This document shows positions 44,121-52,582 of a stretch of DNA of 64,000 nt, one piece after another (the stretch's first letter is position 1; the number at the start of each line of letters is the position of its first letter). The notes below the pieces were generated by a model, which had not been told where the DNA came from, made no database searches, and saw only the letters and a program-made list of their open reading frames with translations. Source of the DNA: Methyloversatilis sp. GTDB lineage: Bacteria; Pseudomonadota; Gammaproteobacteria; Burkholderiales; Rhodocyclaceae. The stretch spans positions 1-64,000 of the forward strand of contig JAGNYW010000006.1 in assembly GCA_017984755.1 (NCBI GenBank), in the 5' to 3' direction. Position numbers and translations under genes: made by a program.

Positions 44121-44229
44121 GCGACGGGGTCGGCACCGCCGCAAAAGCGCCGGATACTGCGTTGAAACGGTTTTGCGGCGAGGCAGTGCGTCTGCCGGCC
44201 ATCGCTCCGATCCTGCCCCATCCAGCGGT

Positions 44230-44751
44230 TCACTCCAGCCTGAATACCACCAGCAGCAACAGTTCTCCGGCGCCGCCGGCATCGATGCGGCCGATCTGTC
44301 GCGCGGCATCCAGCGCAGCCTGATCGAGCACGGCATGTCCGCTGCCCGACAGCACAGCCGTGTCGATCACCCGTCCGGTCGGGTCAAGCTGGAGGCGCAC
44401 CTTCACTTCGCCCTTCAGTCCGCGTTCCACGGCTTCGGGCGGGTAGAACACGTGACGGTTGAGCTGCTGCTGCGCCTGCTCGCGTGCCTGTGCGACAGCG
44501 CCCCGTCGCGCAGCGGCTCGCACCGGCGGTGGCGCCTGGCGGGCCTCGTCCGTGCGCTCGCTGGTCGTGTCCTTCAACAGCGGTTCCGCCGGTGCCAACT
44601 CGCGAGCCGCTTGCGGCGGCGTCGCGAGGCGGGCCTGCAGGCGGGGTGGAGTCCGAATCGGCGCTGTGTCGTCGCGTGCCGGCAGGACCAGCAGCAGGCC
44701 GTGCAGCAGCGCGGACAGCGCAAGTGCGAAATGAAGTTTCAGGCGGGACAA
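44230..44751 (-). CDS. TonB-family energy transducer
   Basis: 173-aa protein: N-terminal membrane helix (about 7-25), a proline/alanine linker, and a TonB C-terminal domain (about 95-173: FYPPEAVERGLKGEVKVRLQ, GRVIDTAVLSGSGHAVLDQA). It would carry energy from the proton gradient to an outer-membrane receptor, but ExbB and ExbD are not nearby. The gene points away from the ankyrin gene; both are single. Confidence 0.82.
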   Translation of the reverse strand: MSRLKLHFALALSALLHGLLLVLPARDDTAPIRTPPRLQARLATPPQAARELAPAEPLLKDTTSERTDEARQAPPPVRAAARRGAVAQAREQAQQQLNRHVFYPPEAVERGLKGEVKVRLQLDPTGRVIDTAVLSGSGHAVLDQAALDAARQIGRIDAGGAGELLLLVVFRLE

Positions 44752-44824
44752 ACCGGCGTTCAGGATCGGTAGACTGGCGCCCTATTGTGCCCCAGACCCC
44801 CTGCAGCATTCACGAGGACTCAGC

Positions 44825-45907
44825 ATGAACCCGGTATTCCGAATTGTCGCCGCAGGCTTGGTCGCGGCCTGCCTGGCCTCCTTTTCTCACGCGGAGCTGC
44901 CGGACCGCGCGCGCTTCGGTCATGCCATGGAATTGGGCGATATCCGTGCCGCCGAGGCCTGGCTCGACGAAGGCCTGCCGCCCGATTTCGAGGCCGATAC
45001 GATAGGCAGCGGCCTGATGATTGCGGCGTGGGAAGGCAATATTCCGCTGATGCAGCTGTTCGCCGACCGGGGTGCGAACATCGATTACCTGAGCCGCATC
45101 GGCGAGCAGGCGATCACTCTGGCGGCTTGGCGCGGACATCAGAAGGCGGTGGAATGGCTGATCGACCGCGGGGCGTCGCTCGACCCACCGGACAAGACCT
45201 GGGGCGCGCTGCACTACGCCGCGTTTTCCGGCAACCGGCGCATCGCCGAGCTGCTGATCGCCCGCGGCGCAAAGCTGGATTCGCGTGCGCCGAACCTGGC
45301 CACGCCGCTGATGATGGCGGTGCGCGAGGGGCATGAATCCATCGTGCAGGCGCTGGTCGATGCCGGTGCAAGCACTGTCGCGGTGTCGGACCGCGGCGAG
45401 AACGCACTGGCCTGGGCCATGCGCTACAACCGCTTGCGCATCGCCGGTCTCGTCGCACCGCCGGCCGATGTGGCCGCCGCGGTCGAGGCGATGCCGCAAG
45501 CCGTCGCGCCGGCACCGCCGCAGTCGTCGGTGCCGGCGCCGCCCGACGTTGCGGAATTGCTGACGAAGCTGCGTCGGGCCGAAGCTCAGGGCAAGCCGAC
45601 GGCAGCATTGCGCCGGCAGTTTCTGGCGGCGGTCGATCAGCATCGACGCACGTCGACACGGCAGACCGTCAAGGCTGCGCCCTCGGCACTCGTGATTTCG
45701 GCCAGGCGGGGCAAACCCGGCGCCGAACGGGCCGAGCTGGTGTTCGGCGCTGCGACGCCCGCGGCGCAGAACATTGCCGCCGACGCCGGTGCAGCCGACA
45801 TCCTGCGTGCGCTGCAGGCCGCGCAGGAGGCCGGTCAGCCGACCGCCGAACTGCGTCACCGATTCAGGGAGGCGGTGGAGAAGCTTCGCCAGCAGTCAGC
45901 GCAGTGA
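44825..45907 (+). CDS. Periplasmic ankyrin-repeat protein
   Basis: 360-aa protein with a signal peptide (ends FSHA) and four or five ankyrin repeats (about 35-195; TLAAWRGHQKAVEWLIDRG, ALHYAAFSGNRRIAELLIARG, TPLMMAVREGHESIVQALVDAG). The C-terminal half is Ala/Pro-rich with a repeated RLRRAEAQGKP-like motif of about 25 residues (LRRAEAQGKPTAALRRQF and ALQAAQEAGQPTAELRHRF). Function unknown, probably a binding scaffold. Its 3' end overlaps the SulP gene by 44 bases tail to tail. Confidence 0.85.
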   Translation: MNPVFRIVAAGLVAACLASFSHAELPDRARFGHAMELGDIRAAEAWLDEGLPPDFEADTIGSGLMIAAWEGNIPLMQLFADRGANIDYLSRIGEQAITLAAWRGHQKAVEWLIDRGASLDPPDKTWGALHYAAFSGNRRIAELLIARGAKLDSRAPNLATPLMMAVREGHESIVQALVDAGASTVAVSDRGENALAWAMRYNRLRIAGLVAPPADVAAAVEAMPQAVAPAPPQSSVPAPPDVAELLTKLRRAEAQGKPTAALRRQFLAAVDQHRRTSTRQTVKAAPSALVISARRGKPGAERAELVFGAATPAAQNIAADAGAADILRALQAAQEAGQPTAELRHRFREAVEKLRQQSAQ

Positions 45908-47642
45908 CCGCTTCGTGATGTGACAGGAATACGCGACCGCCCAGTTTCTGCAGCAGGTCGGTGCGCTTCAGCTTGTCCATCACCGGCCCCTTCACCTCCG
46001 ACAGGTGGAGCTGCACGCCCATGTCGGCCAGCAGATGGGCAATGTTCTCCAGTGTCTCCAGTGCGCTGGCATCGATATCGTTGACCGCCGAACATTGCAG
46101 CACCACGTGCCTTGCCGCCGGTTGCGCCGTCACGAGGGCCAGGATGCGGTCCTCGACCTGACGCGCATTCATGAAATTCAGCCCCTCATCGACCCTCAGG
46201 CCGATCAGCGACGGGTGCGTGTCCACCCGGTGACGCTCGATGTTGCGGAAATGCTCGGTGCCGGGCACCCGCCCCACCACGGCCATGTGCGGCCGGCTGG
46301 CGCGCCACAGCAGGGTCAGCAGCGTCAGTGCCACACCCGCGCTGACACCGCTTTCGACGCCGGCCAGAAGGGTCGTGACCAGCGTCGTGACGACAGCCAG
46401 GAAGTCGGGTCGGGAGCTGCGCCAGGTTCTGCGCAGCGTATCGATGTCGACCAGCGACAGGACGGCGACCACGATGGTCGCTGCCAGCGTGGCTTGCGGC
46501 AGGTGGTGCAGCAGCGGGGTGAGCGTCAGCGATGCGATGGCGATGCCGACGGCGGTGAACGCGCCGGCTGCCGGCGTGGCGGCACCCGCGTCGAAATTGA
46601 CCACGGAACGCGAAAAGCCGCCGGTCACCGGATAGCCGCCGGTGAAGGATGCCGCCAGATTGGCTGCACCCAGCCCGACCAGTTCCTGATCGGGCTCCAC
46701 GCGCGTGCGCCGCTTGGCGGCGAAGGTCTGGGCGACCGACACCGATTCGACGAAGCCGATGATGCTGATCAGCAGCGTCGGCAGCGCAAGCGACAGCCAC
46801 AGTTCCGGGTCGAAGCCGGGCAGGGTGAGCGGAGGCAGGCCGGCCGGCACGTCGCCGACCTTGCGTACGCCCATTTCGTCGAGCCGGAACGCCCAGGCTA
46901 TGGCCGTGCTTGCCAGCACGGCGACCACCGGGCCGGCGCGGGCGCAGGTGTCCGCGACACGGTCGGTGAGGCCAAGGCGGGACAGCAGCGGTTTCAGCCG
47001 GTACCGCGCCCACAGCAGGAAAGCGATCACGCCGGCGCCCAGCAGCGCGGTCGGCATGTGTACGGACATGAGCCCGCTGGTCAGGCTGCCGAGCATTTCG
47101 GGCAGCGTATCGCCGTGGCCCGGTATGCCCAGCAGGTGCTTGAGCTGACTGACCGCAATCAGCAGCGATGACGCCGTGACGAAACCGGATACCACGGGGT
47201 GGCTCAGGAAACTGGCCAGAAAACCCAGTCGCAGCACACCCATCAGCACGAGCATGAGCCCGGACATGAAGGCCAGCGTCAGCGCCGCCTCCATCCGTGC
47301 CTCGATGCCGGGCAGCGACAGCGCACCCACCGCGCCGGCGGTCATCAGAGATACCACCGCGACCGGCCCGACCGACAGCGCATGGCTGCTGCCGAAGGCA
47401 GCGTAGGCGAGCAGCGGTGCGATGCTGGCATAGAGACCCACCTGCGGCGGCAGCCCGGCCAGCTGGGCGTAGGCCAGACTTTGCGGGATGAGCATGAGCG
47501 TCACGATCACCGCCGCCATCAGATCGGCGCCGAAGGCCGGGCGATCGTAATGCGGGGCCCAGACGAGCACCGGCAGCCAGCGGCCGGGGCCCGTGGCGGG
47601 TGTGCCGCGCATCGGTGACCGGGCGGGGGTGTTCGGGTTCAA
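45864..47642 (-). CDS. SulP-family anion transporter with STAS domain
   Basis: 592-aa permease: 10-12 membrane helices (about 30-430) with the SulP motif MLIPQSLAYAQLAGLPPQVGLYAS and a cytoplasmic STAS domain (about 470-580: ARHVVLQCSAVNDIDASALETL). Substrate may be sulfate, bicarbonate or dicarboxylate; cannot be told. The frame starts at a TTG at 47642 with GGAGAT ten bases upstream; ATG 47612 has no ribosome site. It is divergent from the ETHE1-like gene. Confidence 0.88.
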   Translation of the reverse strand: MNPNTPARSPMRGTPATGPGRWLPVLVWAPHYDRPAFGADLMAAVIVTLMLIPQSLAYAQLAGLPPQVGLYASIAPLLAYAAFGSSHALSVGPVAVVSLMTAGAVGALSLPGIEARMEAALTLAFMSGLMLVLMGVLRLGFLASFLSHPVVSGFVTASSLLIAVSQLKHLLGIPGHGDTLPEMLGSLTSGLMSVHMPTALLGAGVIAFLLWARYRLKPLLSRLGLTDRVADTCARAGPVVAVLASTAIAWAFRLDEMGVRKVGDVPAGLPPLTLPGFDPELWLSLALPTLLISIIGFVESVSVAQTFAAKRRTRVEPDQELVGLGAANLAASFTGGYPVTGGFSRSVVNFDAGAATPAAGAFTAVGIAIASLTLTPLLHHLPQATLAATIVVAVLSLVDIDTLRRTWRSSRPDFLAVVTTLVTTLLAGVESGVSAGVALTLLTLLWRASRPHMAVVGRVPGTEHFRNIERHRVDTHPSLIGLRVDEGLNFMNARQVEDRILALVTAQPAARHVVLQCSAVNDIDASALETLENIAHLLADMGVQLHLSEVKGPVMDKLKRTDLLQKLGGRVFLSHHEAVTALTAGEASPPPP

Positions 47643-47814
47643 GTGTTCATCTCCAGCGCTGCGTCGTCTGCCGGCGGATCGTCCGTGCGCACAATCTGCG
47701 CCATATATATATGCAAACCCGAAGGGATCGGGGTTGTCGGCATGGCGTCATGCCGTGCGCGCCGGCATGACGAGGGTGCGGCAGTCCGGGACGGCACGCG
47801 CGTCCTTCGCCTGT

Positions 47815-48684
47815 TCAGAGCACGTCGATCGGAATCTTGAGGTAACGCGTGCCGTTGTCTTCCGGTTCCGGCAGGTGACCGGCGCGCATGTTCACCTGCA
47901 CCGAAGGCAGCATGAGCACCGGCATGTCCAGAGTTGCGTCGCGCGCGTTGCGCATGGCGACGAAATCGTCCTCGGCCACGCCGTCATGGACGTGGATGTT
48001 CTGCGCACGCTGTTCGGCGACCGTGCTTTCCCACTTTGCCGCCCGTCCATCCGGCAGGTAGTCGTGACACATGAACAGCCGTGTTTCGGGCGGCAGGGAC
48101 AGCAGCTTGCGTATCGAGCGGTACAGCGTGCGCGCATCGCCACCCGGAAAGTCGCAGCGAGCGGTGCCGTAGTCCGGCATGAACAGCGTATCGCCGACGA
48201 AGGCGGCGTCTTCGATCAGATAGCTCATGCAGGCCGGCGTGTGGCCCGGCGTGTGCAGTGCCCGCGCCTGCAGGGTGCCGATGGTGAACGTGTCGCCATC
48301 GGCGAACAGCCGGTCGAACTGACGGCCGTCACGCTCGAAGTCGCTGCCGGCGTTGAACAGTTTTCCGAACACGTTCTGCACGGTCACGATGTTTGCGCCG
48401 ATCGCCAAGCTGCCGCCGAGCTGCTGCCGTATCCAGGGCGCAGCGGAAAGATGGTCCGCGTGCACGTGGGTTTCCAGTATCCATTCGACCTGCGCACCGA
48501 GCTCGCGCACGCGCGCAACGATGCGGTCGGCTGACCGGGTTGAGGTACGTCCGGCCTTGGGATCGTAGTCGAGAACGCTGTCGACGATGGCGCAGACGTT
48601 CGTGCTGCGGTCGAGCACGATGTAGCTGACCGTATTGGTCACTTCGTCGAAGAAGGGCTCGATCTGCATCGAATCGCGGGGCAT
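47815..48684 (-). CDS. ETHE1-like MBL-fold metallohydrolase (persulfide dioxygenase type)
   Basis: 289-aa metallo-beta-lactamase-fold protein. Metal ligands: HVHADH, HTPGHT, and the bridging Asp of VGDTLFMPD. The NTVSYIVLD opening and the length are those of ETHE1/Blh-type sulfur dioxygenases, which oxidise glutathione persulfide; a glyoxalase II-like role is an alternative. The start ATG at 48684 has GGAGAC upstream. It lies downstream of pqqA but is not PqqB, which differs in sequence. Confidence 0.8.
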   Translation of the reverse strand: MPRDSMQIEPFFDEVTNTVSYIVLDRSTNVCAIVDSVLDYDPKAGRTSTRSADRIVARVRELGAQVEWILETHVHADHLSAAPWIRQQLGGSLAIGANIVTVQNVFGKLFNAGSDFERDGRQFDRLFADGDTFTIGTLQARALHTPGHTPACMSYLIEDAAFVGDTLFMPDYGTARCDFPGGDARTLYRSIRKLLSLPPETRLFMCHDYLPDGRAAKWESTVAEQRAQNIHVHDGVAEDDFVAMRNARDATLDMPVLMLPSVQVNMRAGHLPEPEDNGTRYLKIPIDVL

Positions 48685-48825
48685 GACGTCTCCGGTTGCG
48701 GACTGCGTGGGCTGTGCGGAAGGTTTCCGGGCATTGACCGACACCTTACATCGCGCGCGTGCTGCGCATCGGTGACCGAGGTTACCGAAAATCGCCCGCA
48801 CCGCACCCGGAGAAAGAGGGCTCAG

Positions 48826-48861
48826 AAATGAAAACGGCGGGCAAGCCCGCCGTTTTCATTT
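48826..48861 (-). terminator. Strong hairpin terminator after pqqA
   Basis: Perfect inverted repeat with 17-base arms (48826-48842 and 48845-48861) around AA, ending in TTTTCATTT on the minus strand. It begins 15 bases after the pqqA stop and would end its transcript before the MBL gene. Confidence 0.85.
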
Positions 48862-48876
48862 GCAGAACCGCATTGC

Positions 48877-48951
48877 TCAGCGGTTCGCGATGTACATCGT
48901 GATTTCGAAGCCAAAACGCAGGTCGGTTGCCTTCGGGGTCTGCCAGTTCAT
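48877..48951 (-). CDS. pqqA: Coenzyme PQQ precursor peptide PqqA, 24 aa
   Basis: A 24-codon gene: MNWQTPKATDLRFGFEITMY followed by IANR. It has the PqqA signature, with the Glu16 and Tyr20 that PqqE and PqqC-type enzymes join and cut to make PQQ (EITMY). An AGGAGAG lies five bases before the ATG, and a terminator follows. No pqqB-E genes are in the window, so it is free-standing. PQQ is the cofactor of methanol/alcohol and glucose dehydrogenases, so the host should be able to use them. Confidence 0.93.
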   Translation of the reverse strand: MNWQTPKATDLRFGFEITMYIANR

Positions 48952-49158
48952 GTCTCTCTCCTGTAGTGGTTGAGTGCGTCGTTCTTGCACAGCATCGCGC
49001 CGTGCGTGGAAAGAATATTGGACCGCGGCGCACATCGGTGCCTCGGGATGCGCTCGAAAGAAGACCCATGATTTTCATGATCACCGTTGCCGGATTGACG
49101 ATGCATCGAGGGCGCCGCCATACTCCGGGCCGGAAAATCCGCCTCCCGGAACATCGAC

Positions 49159-50700
49159 ATGAAGCAGGAAAATCTCTTTTGTGCGCTGCGCTCGGCCTTC
49201 CCGAAGAAGCTCGACGGCATTGCCATCGAAACCGCCGACACGCCGCAGGCGCTGTTCTACACCTGGCGTGACCTCGAGCGCGGTACCGCCATGCTGGCCA
49301 ATCTGATCGGTTCGCTCGCCCTGCCGCCGGAGAGCCGCATTGCGGTGCAGACCGAAAAGAGCGTCGAGGCGCTGATGCTTTACCTCGCGGTCCTGCGTGC
49401 CGGCCACGTCTATCTGCCGCTTAACACCGCGTATCAGGCGGGTGAGGTCGACTACTTCATCGGCAACGCCGAACCGGCCATGGTGGTGTGCAGCCGCCGC
49501 AACGCCGGCTGGGTCGGCGAACTGTCCGCGCGGGCCGGCGTTCGCCACGTGTTCACGCTGGACGATGATCGCACCGGCTCGCTGCTTGACGCGGCCGCCG
49601 GCCAGAGCGACCGGCACACGCCGGTGGTGCGCGCGGCCGATGATCTGGCGGCCATCCTGTACACGAGCGGCACCACCGGACGCAGCAAGGGCGCCATGCT
49701 GACGCACGGCAACCTGCTGTCCAACGCACTGGTGCTCAAGGACTACTGGGGCTGGCAGCGCGGCGACGTACTGCTGCATGCCCTTCCCATCTTCCACGTG
49801 CACGGCTTGTTCATCGCTTCGCACGGCGCATTGCTGAACGGCAGCCGGATGATCTGGTTCAGCCGCTTCGAACCGCGCGCGGTCGTCGATCGTCTGCCGG
49901 AAGCGACCGTGTTCATGGGTGTGCCGACGCTCTACGTACGCCTGCTGGCCGAATCTTCCTTCACGCGCGACACCTGCCGCCACATGCGTCTGTTCATCAG
50001 TGGTTCGGCGCCGCTGCTGATCGAAACCTTCAACGATTTCCGCGCACGCACCGGCCACACCATCCTCGAGCGCTATGGCATGAGCGAAACGGCGATGCTC
50101 ACCTCGAATCCCTATCGTCCCGAAGCAGGGCGTCGCGGGGGCACGGTGGGTCTGCCGCTGCCCGGTGTCGGCGTGCGGGTGCGCGACGACAAGGGCCGGC
50201 CGGTGCCGGCCGGCGAGATCGGCGGCATCGAAGTGCGGGGGCCGAACGTGTTCAGGGGCTACTGGCGCATGCCGGAAAAGACGGCGGCCGAATTCACCGC
50301 CGACGGCTGGTTCATGACCGGCGATGTCGGCATCATGGATACGGAGGGCTATGTCACCATCGTCGGCCGCAGCAAGGATCTGATCATCAGCGGCGGCTAC
50401 AACGTATACCCGGCGGAGATCGAAAGCGTGATCAACGAGATGCCGGGCGTCGCGGAATCGGCGGTGGTTGGAGTGCCGCATCCGGACTTCGGCGAAGCGG
50501 TGGTGGCCGTCGTCGTGGGCAAGGCGGGCGCCGTGCTCGACGCCGGCGCGATGACGGCGCGCCTGAAGACGCTCATTGCCAACTTCAAGGTGCCCAAGCA
50601 GATGTTCGTGGTGACCGAACTGCCGCGCAACACGATGGGCAAGGTGCAGAAGAACCTGCTGCGCGACCAGCACCGCGCGCTGTTCGCGAAATCACCGTGA
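49159..50700 (+). CDS. matB: Malonyl-CoA synthase MatB
   Basis: 513-aa acyl-CoA synthetase of the ANL family that makes malonyl-CoA from malonate, CoA and ATP. AMP-binding motif ILYTSGTTGRSKGAMLTHGN, then IFHVHGLFIA, ERYGMSETAMLTSNPY (P3), and the C-terminal GRSKDLIISGGYNVYPAEIE and PRNTMGKVQK. The HVHG and SNPY motifs favour MatB over acetyl-CoA ligases. No matA or matC is adjacent. It is followed by a one-base overlap with the CWC gene. Confidence 0.9.
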   Translation: MKQENLFCALRSAFPKKLDGIAIETADTPQALFYTWRDLERGTAMLANLIGSLALPPESRIAVQTEKSVEALMLYLAVLRAGHVYLPLNTAYQAGEVDYFIGNAEPAMVVCSRRNAGWVGELSARAGVRHVFTLDDDRTGSLLDAAAGQSDRHTPVVRAADDLAAILYTSGTTGRSKGAMLTHGNLLSNALVLKDYWGWQRGDVLLHALPIFHVHGLFIASHGALLNGSRMIWFSRFEPRAVVDRLPEATVFMGVPTLYVRLLAESSFTRDTCRHMRLFISGSAPLLIETFNDFRARTGHTILERYGMSETAMLTSNPYRPEAGRRGGTVGLPLPGVGVRVRDDKGRPVPAGEIGGIEVRGPNVFRGYWRMPEKTAAEFTADGWFMTGDVGIMDTEGYVTIVGRSKDLIISGGYNVYPAEIESVINEMPGVAESAVVGVPHPDFGEAVVAVVVGKAGAVLDAGAMTARLKTLIANFKVPKQMFVVTELPRNTMGKVQKNLLRDQHRALFAKSP

Positions 50701-50906
50701 TGCAGTCTGTGCCGGACGTACGCTGCCCGCGCTGCGGCGGCGCATTCACCTGCGGTGCCGCCGGCCCGTCGCCCTGCGCCTGTGCTGCCGTCGAACTCGG
50801 GGCGGCGCTTCGGCTCGGGCTGCAGACCGAATACACGGGGTGCCTGTGTCTTTCGTGTCTGCACGAGCTGGCTGCCGGCGTGCAGTCCGACCTCAAGGCG
50901 TCGTAA
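50700..50906 (+). CDS. Cysteine-rich CWC-family protein
   Basis: 68-aa protein with CPRCGGAFTCGAAGPSPCAC, the pattern of the CWC family (function unknown, probably zinc binding), and a later CLCLSCLHEL. The ATG at 50700 shares its first base with the matB stop (TGATG); a GTG at 50697 is also possible. Its end overlaps lptA tail to tail by 14 bases. Confidence 0.8.
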   Translation: MQSVPDVRCPRCGGAFTCGAAGPSPCACAAVELGAALRLGLQTEYTGCLCLSCLHELAAGVQSDLKAS

Positions 50907-51459
50907 CTGCCGGGCCGCCCTTGGGCTGGATGATGGCGCGCACGCGCTTGGACTGATCGCCGCCCGAAGGCACCGTCTTCGCGTCGGCCGAGTTGGTGAC
51001 CGTATAGTTCTCGCTGATCGCGTCGTACTGGATGAACTGGCCGCGCACTTCGTCGCCGCCGCTCTTGACGTGGGCGCGGCTGAAGAAGCGGGTGATTTCG
51101 GTCTTGGCGTCGTGTTCGATGCGTTCCGCCTCGCCTTCCATCCACAGATCCTGGCCTTCGCGCTTCTGCCTGAAACGCGCGAGACCGCCTTCGCCGCCGG
51201 TGGCGACGCCCTTCTGGTAGCCGGTCACATCCTGCGTCACCACCACGCGGTTGGCGCGGATGGTCAGCGTGCCCTGCGTGAACACGACATTGCCTTCGAA
51301 CGTGTGGGTGCGCGTGCGGTCATCGACCGTCACCTTGTCGGCTTCGAGATTGACCGGTTTGTCGCGGTCGGCGCGTTCGGCACGCACGGTGGCGGGAAGA
51401 CCTGCCGCCAGCAGCACGGCGAGGCAGGTCAGAACGGCGGTGGTCGTGCGCGTGCTCAT
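50893..51459 (-). CDS. lptA: LPS transport periplasmic bridge protein LptA
   Basis: 188-aa periplasmic protein that forms the beta-jellyroll bridge carrying LPS to the outer membrane. Signal peptide ending VRA, then DKPVNLEADKVTVDDRTRTHTFEGNV and the OstA-type KREGQDLWMEGEAERIEHD. Coupled to lptC by ATGA. Normally lptB, rpoN and hpf follow, but here the operon ends and matB's neighbour runs in from the other side. Confidence 0.93.
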   Translation of the reverse strand: MSTRTTTAVLTCLAVLLAAGLPATVRAERADRDKPVNLEADKVTVDDRTRTHTFEGNVVFTQGTLTIRANRVVVTQDVTGYQKGVATGGEGGLARFRQKREGQDLWMEGEAERIEHDAKTEITRFFSRAHVKSGGDEVRGQFIQYDAISENYTVTNSADAKTVPSGGDQSKRVRAIIQPKGGPAVTTP

Positions 51460-52031
51460 GGGCGGCGGGCTCTTTCTATGGTTGCTTTGACGCGCGATTC
51501 GAGCACGTACTGTTCCTTGATGCGATCTGCCACCATCCCCACGCCGGTGGCGACGGACTTGCCCTGCGTCAGGCGCACCGGTTGATCGGTGCGCGCGATC
51601 TCTTCTTCCGGATACACGTAGAGCAGGGTCGTCGACAGGGTCATTTCGGCCCGTCCGGCGGTCGCTTCGCGCAACACCTTCACATTGTCGCGCAGGATCG
51701 CTTCCTTGCCATCACGGCCCAGCGTGGCGTGCTTCGCGCTGATGTGCGTCGGGGTGAGTTTTCCCCGGTAAAGCAGCTCCGGTTCATCGAGTTCGGCCGA
51801 ATCGTTGTCCGGGTAATGGCGCATCTGCTGTGCGGTGAGCGTGTGCTGCACCGTGCCGTTTTCGTCGTAACGCTGCAGCGTGAAGTTGTCGATGATCACG
51901 TCCGGGTCGTGCCGCAGCTTGCCGCTGCCCGGCTTGTCTTCGACGCGCGTCGTCCGTTCGAGCCACACGGTCATGCCGGCGAGCGCGATCAGTATGAGCA
52001 GCGGCAGCGACTTGCGGATCAGGTCGGTCAA
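51456..52031 (-). CDS. lptC: LPS export protein LptC
   Basis: 191-aa bitopic protein (the same length as E. coli LptC): one membrane helix (about 8-26) and a periplasmic jellyroll with RYDENGTVQHTLTAQQMRHYPD. It transfers LPS from LptBFG to LptA. I start at the TTG at 52031, which overlaps the kdsC stop in TTGA; upstream frame is shadow. Confidence 0.9.
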   Translation of the reverse strand: MTDLIRKSLPLLILIALAGMTVWLERTTRVEDKPGSGKLRHDPDVIIDNFTLQRYDENGTVQHTLTAQQMRHYPDNDSAELDEPELLYRGKLTPTHISAKHATLGRDGKEAILRDNVKVLREATAGRAEMTLSTTLLYVYPEEEIARTDQPVRLTQGKSVATGVGMVADRIKEQYVLESRVKATIERARRP

Positions 52032-52582
52032 CGCAGGCAGTCCTGAAGCATGGCGTCGAGCGCGCCGCGCGCGTCGAGCAGGTATTCGCACACCTCACGC
52101 ACGGCCCCGCGACCGCCGTCGGCATCGGCCACCCACGCGACGTGCTGGCGCACGAAGAAGTGGGCGTTGGCTGGTGCGGCCGAAAAGCCGCAGGCGCGCA
52201 GTACGGGCAGGTCGACGATATCGTCGCCCATGTAACCGCACTGTTTCATCGGGATGCCGCGTGCGTCCGCGATGTCGCGCATGGCATCGCGCTTGTTCCC
52301 GACGCCGAGCAGCGCGGTCGTGATGCCCAGATTGTCGGCGCGGTGCTTCACCGCCGCCGACGAACGGCCGGAAATGATGATGACTTCCACGCCGGCGCCG
52401 GCCAGCATCTTCAGTCCGTGACCGTCCAGCGTATTGAATCCCTTCATCATGTCGCCGTCCGGCCCGAACCAGATGGTGCCGTCGGTCATGACGCCATCGA
52501 CGTCGAAACCCATGAGGCGCACGCCGCGGGCGGCGTCCAGCGCCGGGCTACCGTGCATGGGGGGGGCTGCGGATTCGCTCAT
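52028..52582 (-). CDS. kdsC: KDO-8-phosphate phosphatase KdsC
   Basis: 184-aa HAD-family enzyme (C0 subclass) that releases KDO for LPS. Catalytic FDVDGVMTDG (Asp nucleophile), IISGRSS and GYMGDDIVDLP. Coupled to kdsD upstream and lptC downstream by 4-nt overlaps. Confidence 0.95.
   Translation of the reverse strand: MSESAAPPMHGSPALDAARGVRLMGFDVDGVMTDGTIWFGPDGDMMKGFNTLDGHGLKMLAGAGVEVIIISGRSSAAVKHRADNLGITTALLGVGNKRDAMRDIADARGIPMKQCGYMGDDIVDLPVLRACGFSAAPANAHFFVRQHVAWVADADGGRGAVREVCEYLLDARGALDAMLQDCLR

Noticed and set aside
47815-48684. pqqB next to pqqA
   Set aside because: The protein is MBL-fold like PqqB but has ETHE1-type motifs and length, and is separated by a terminator.
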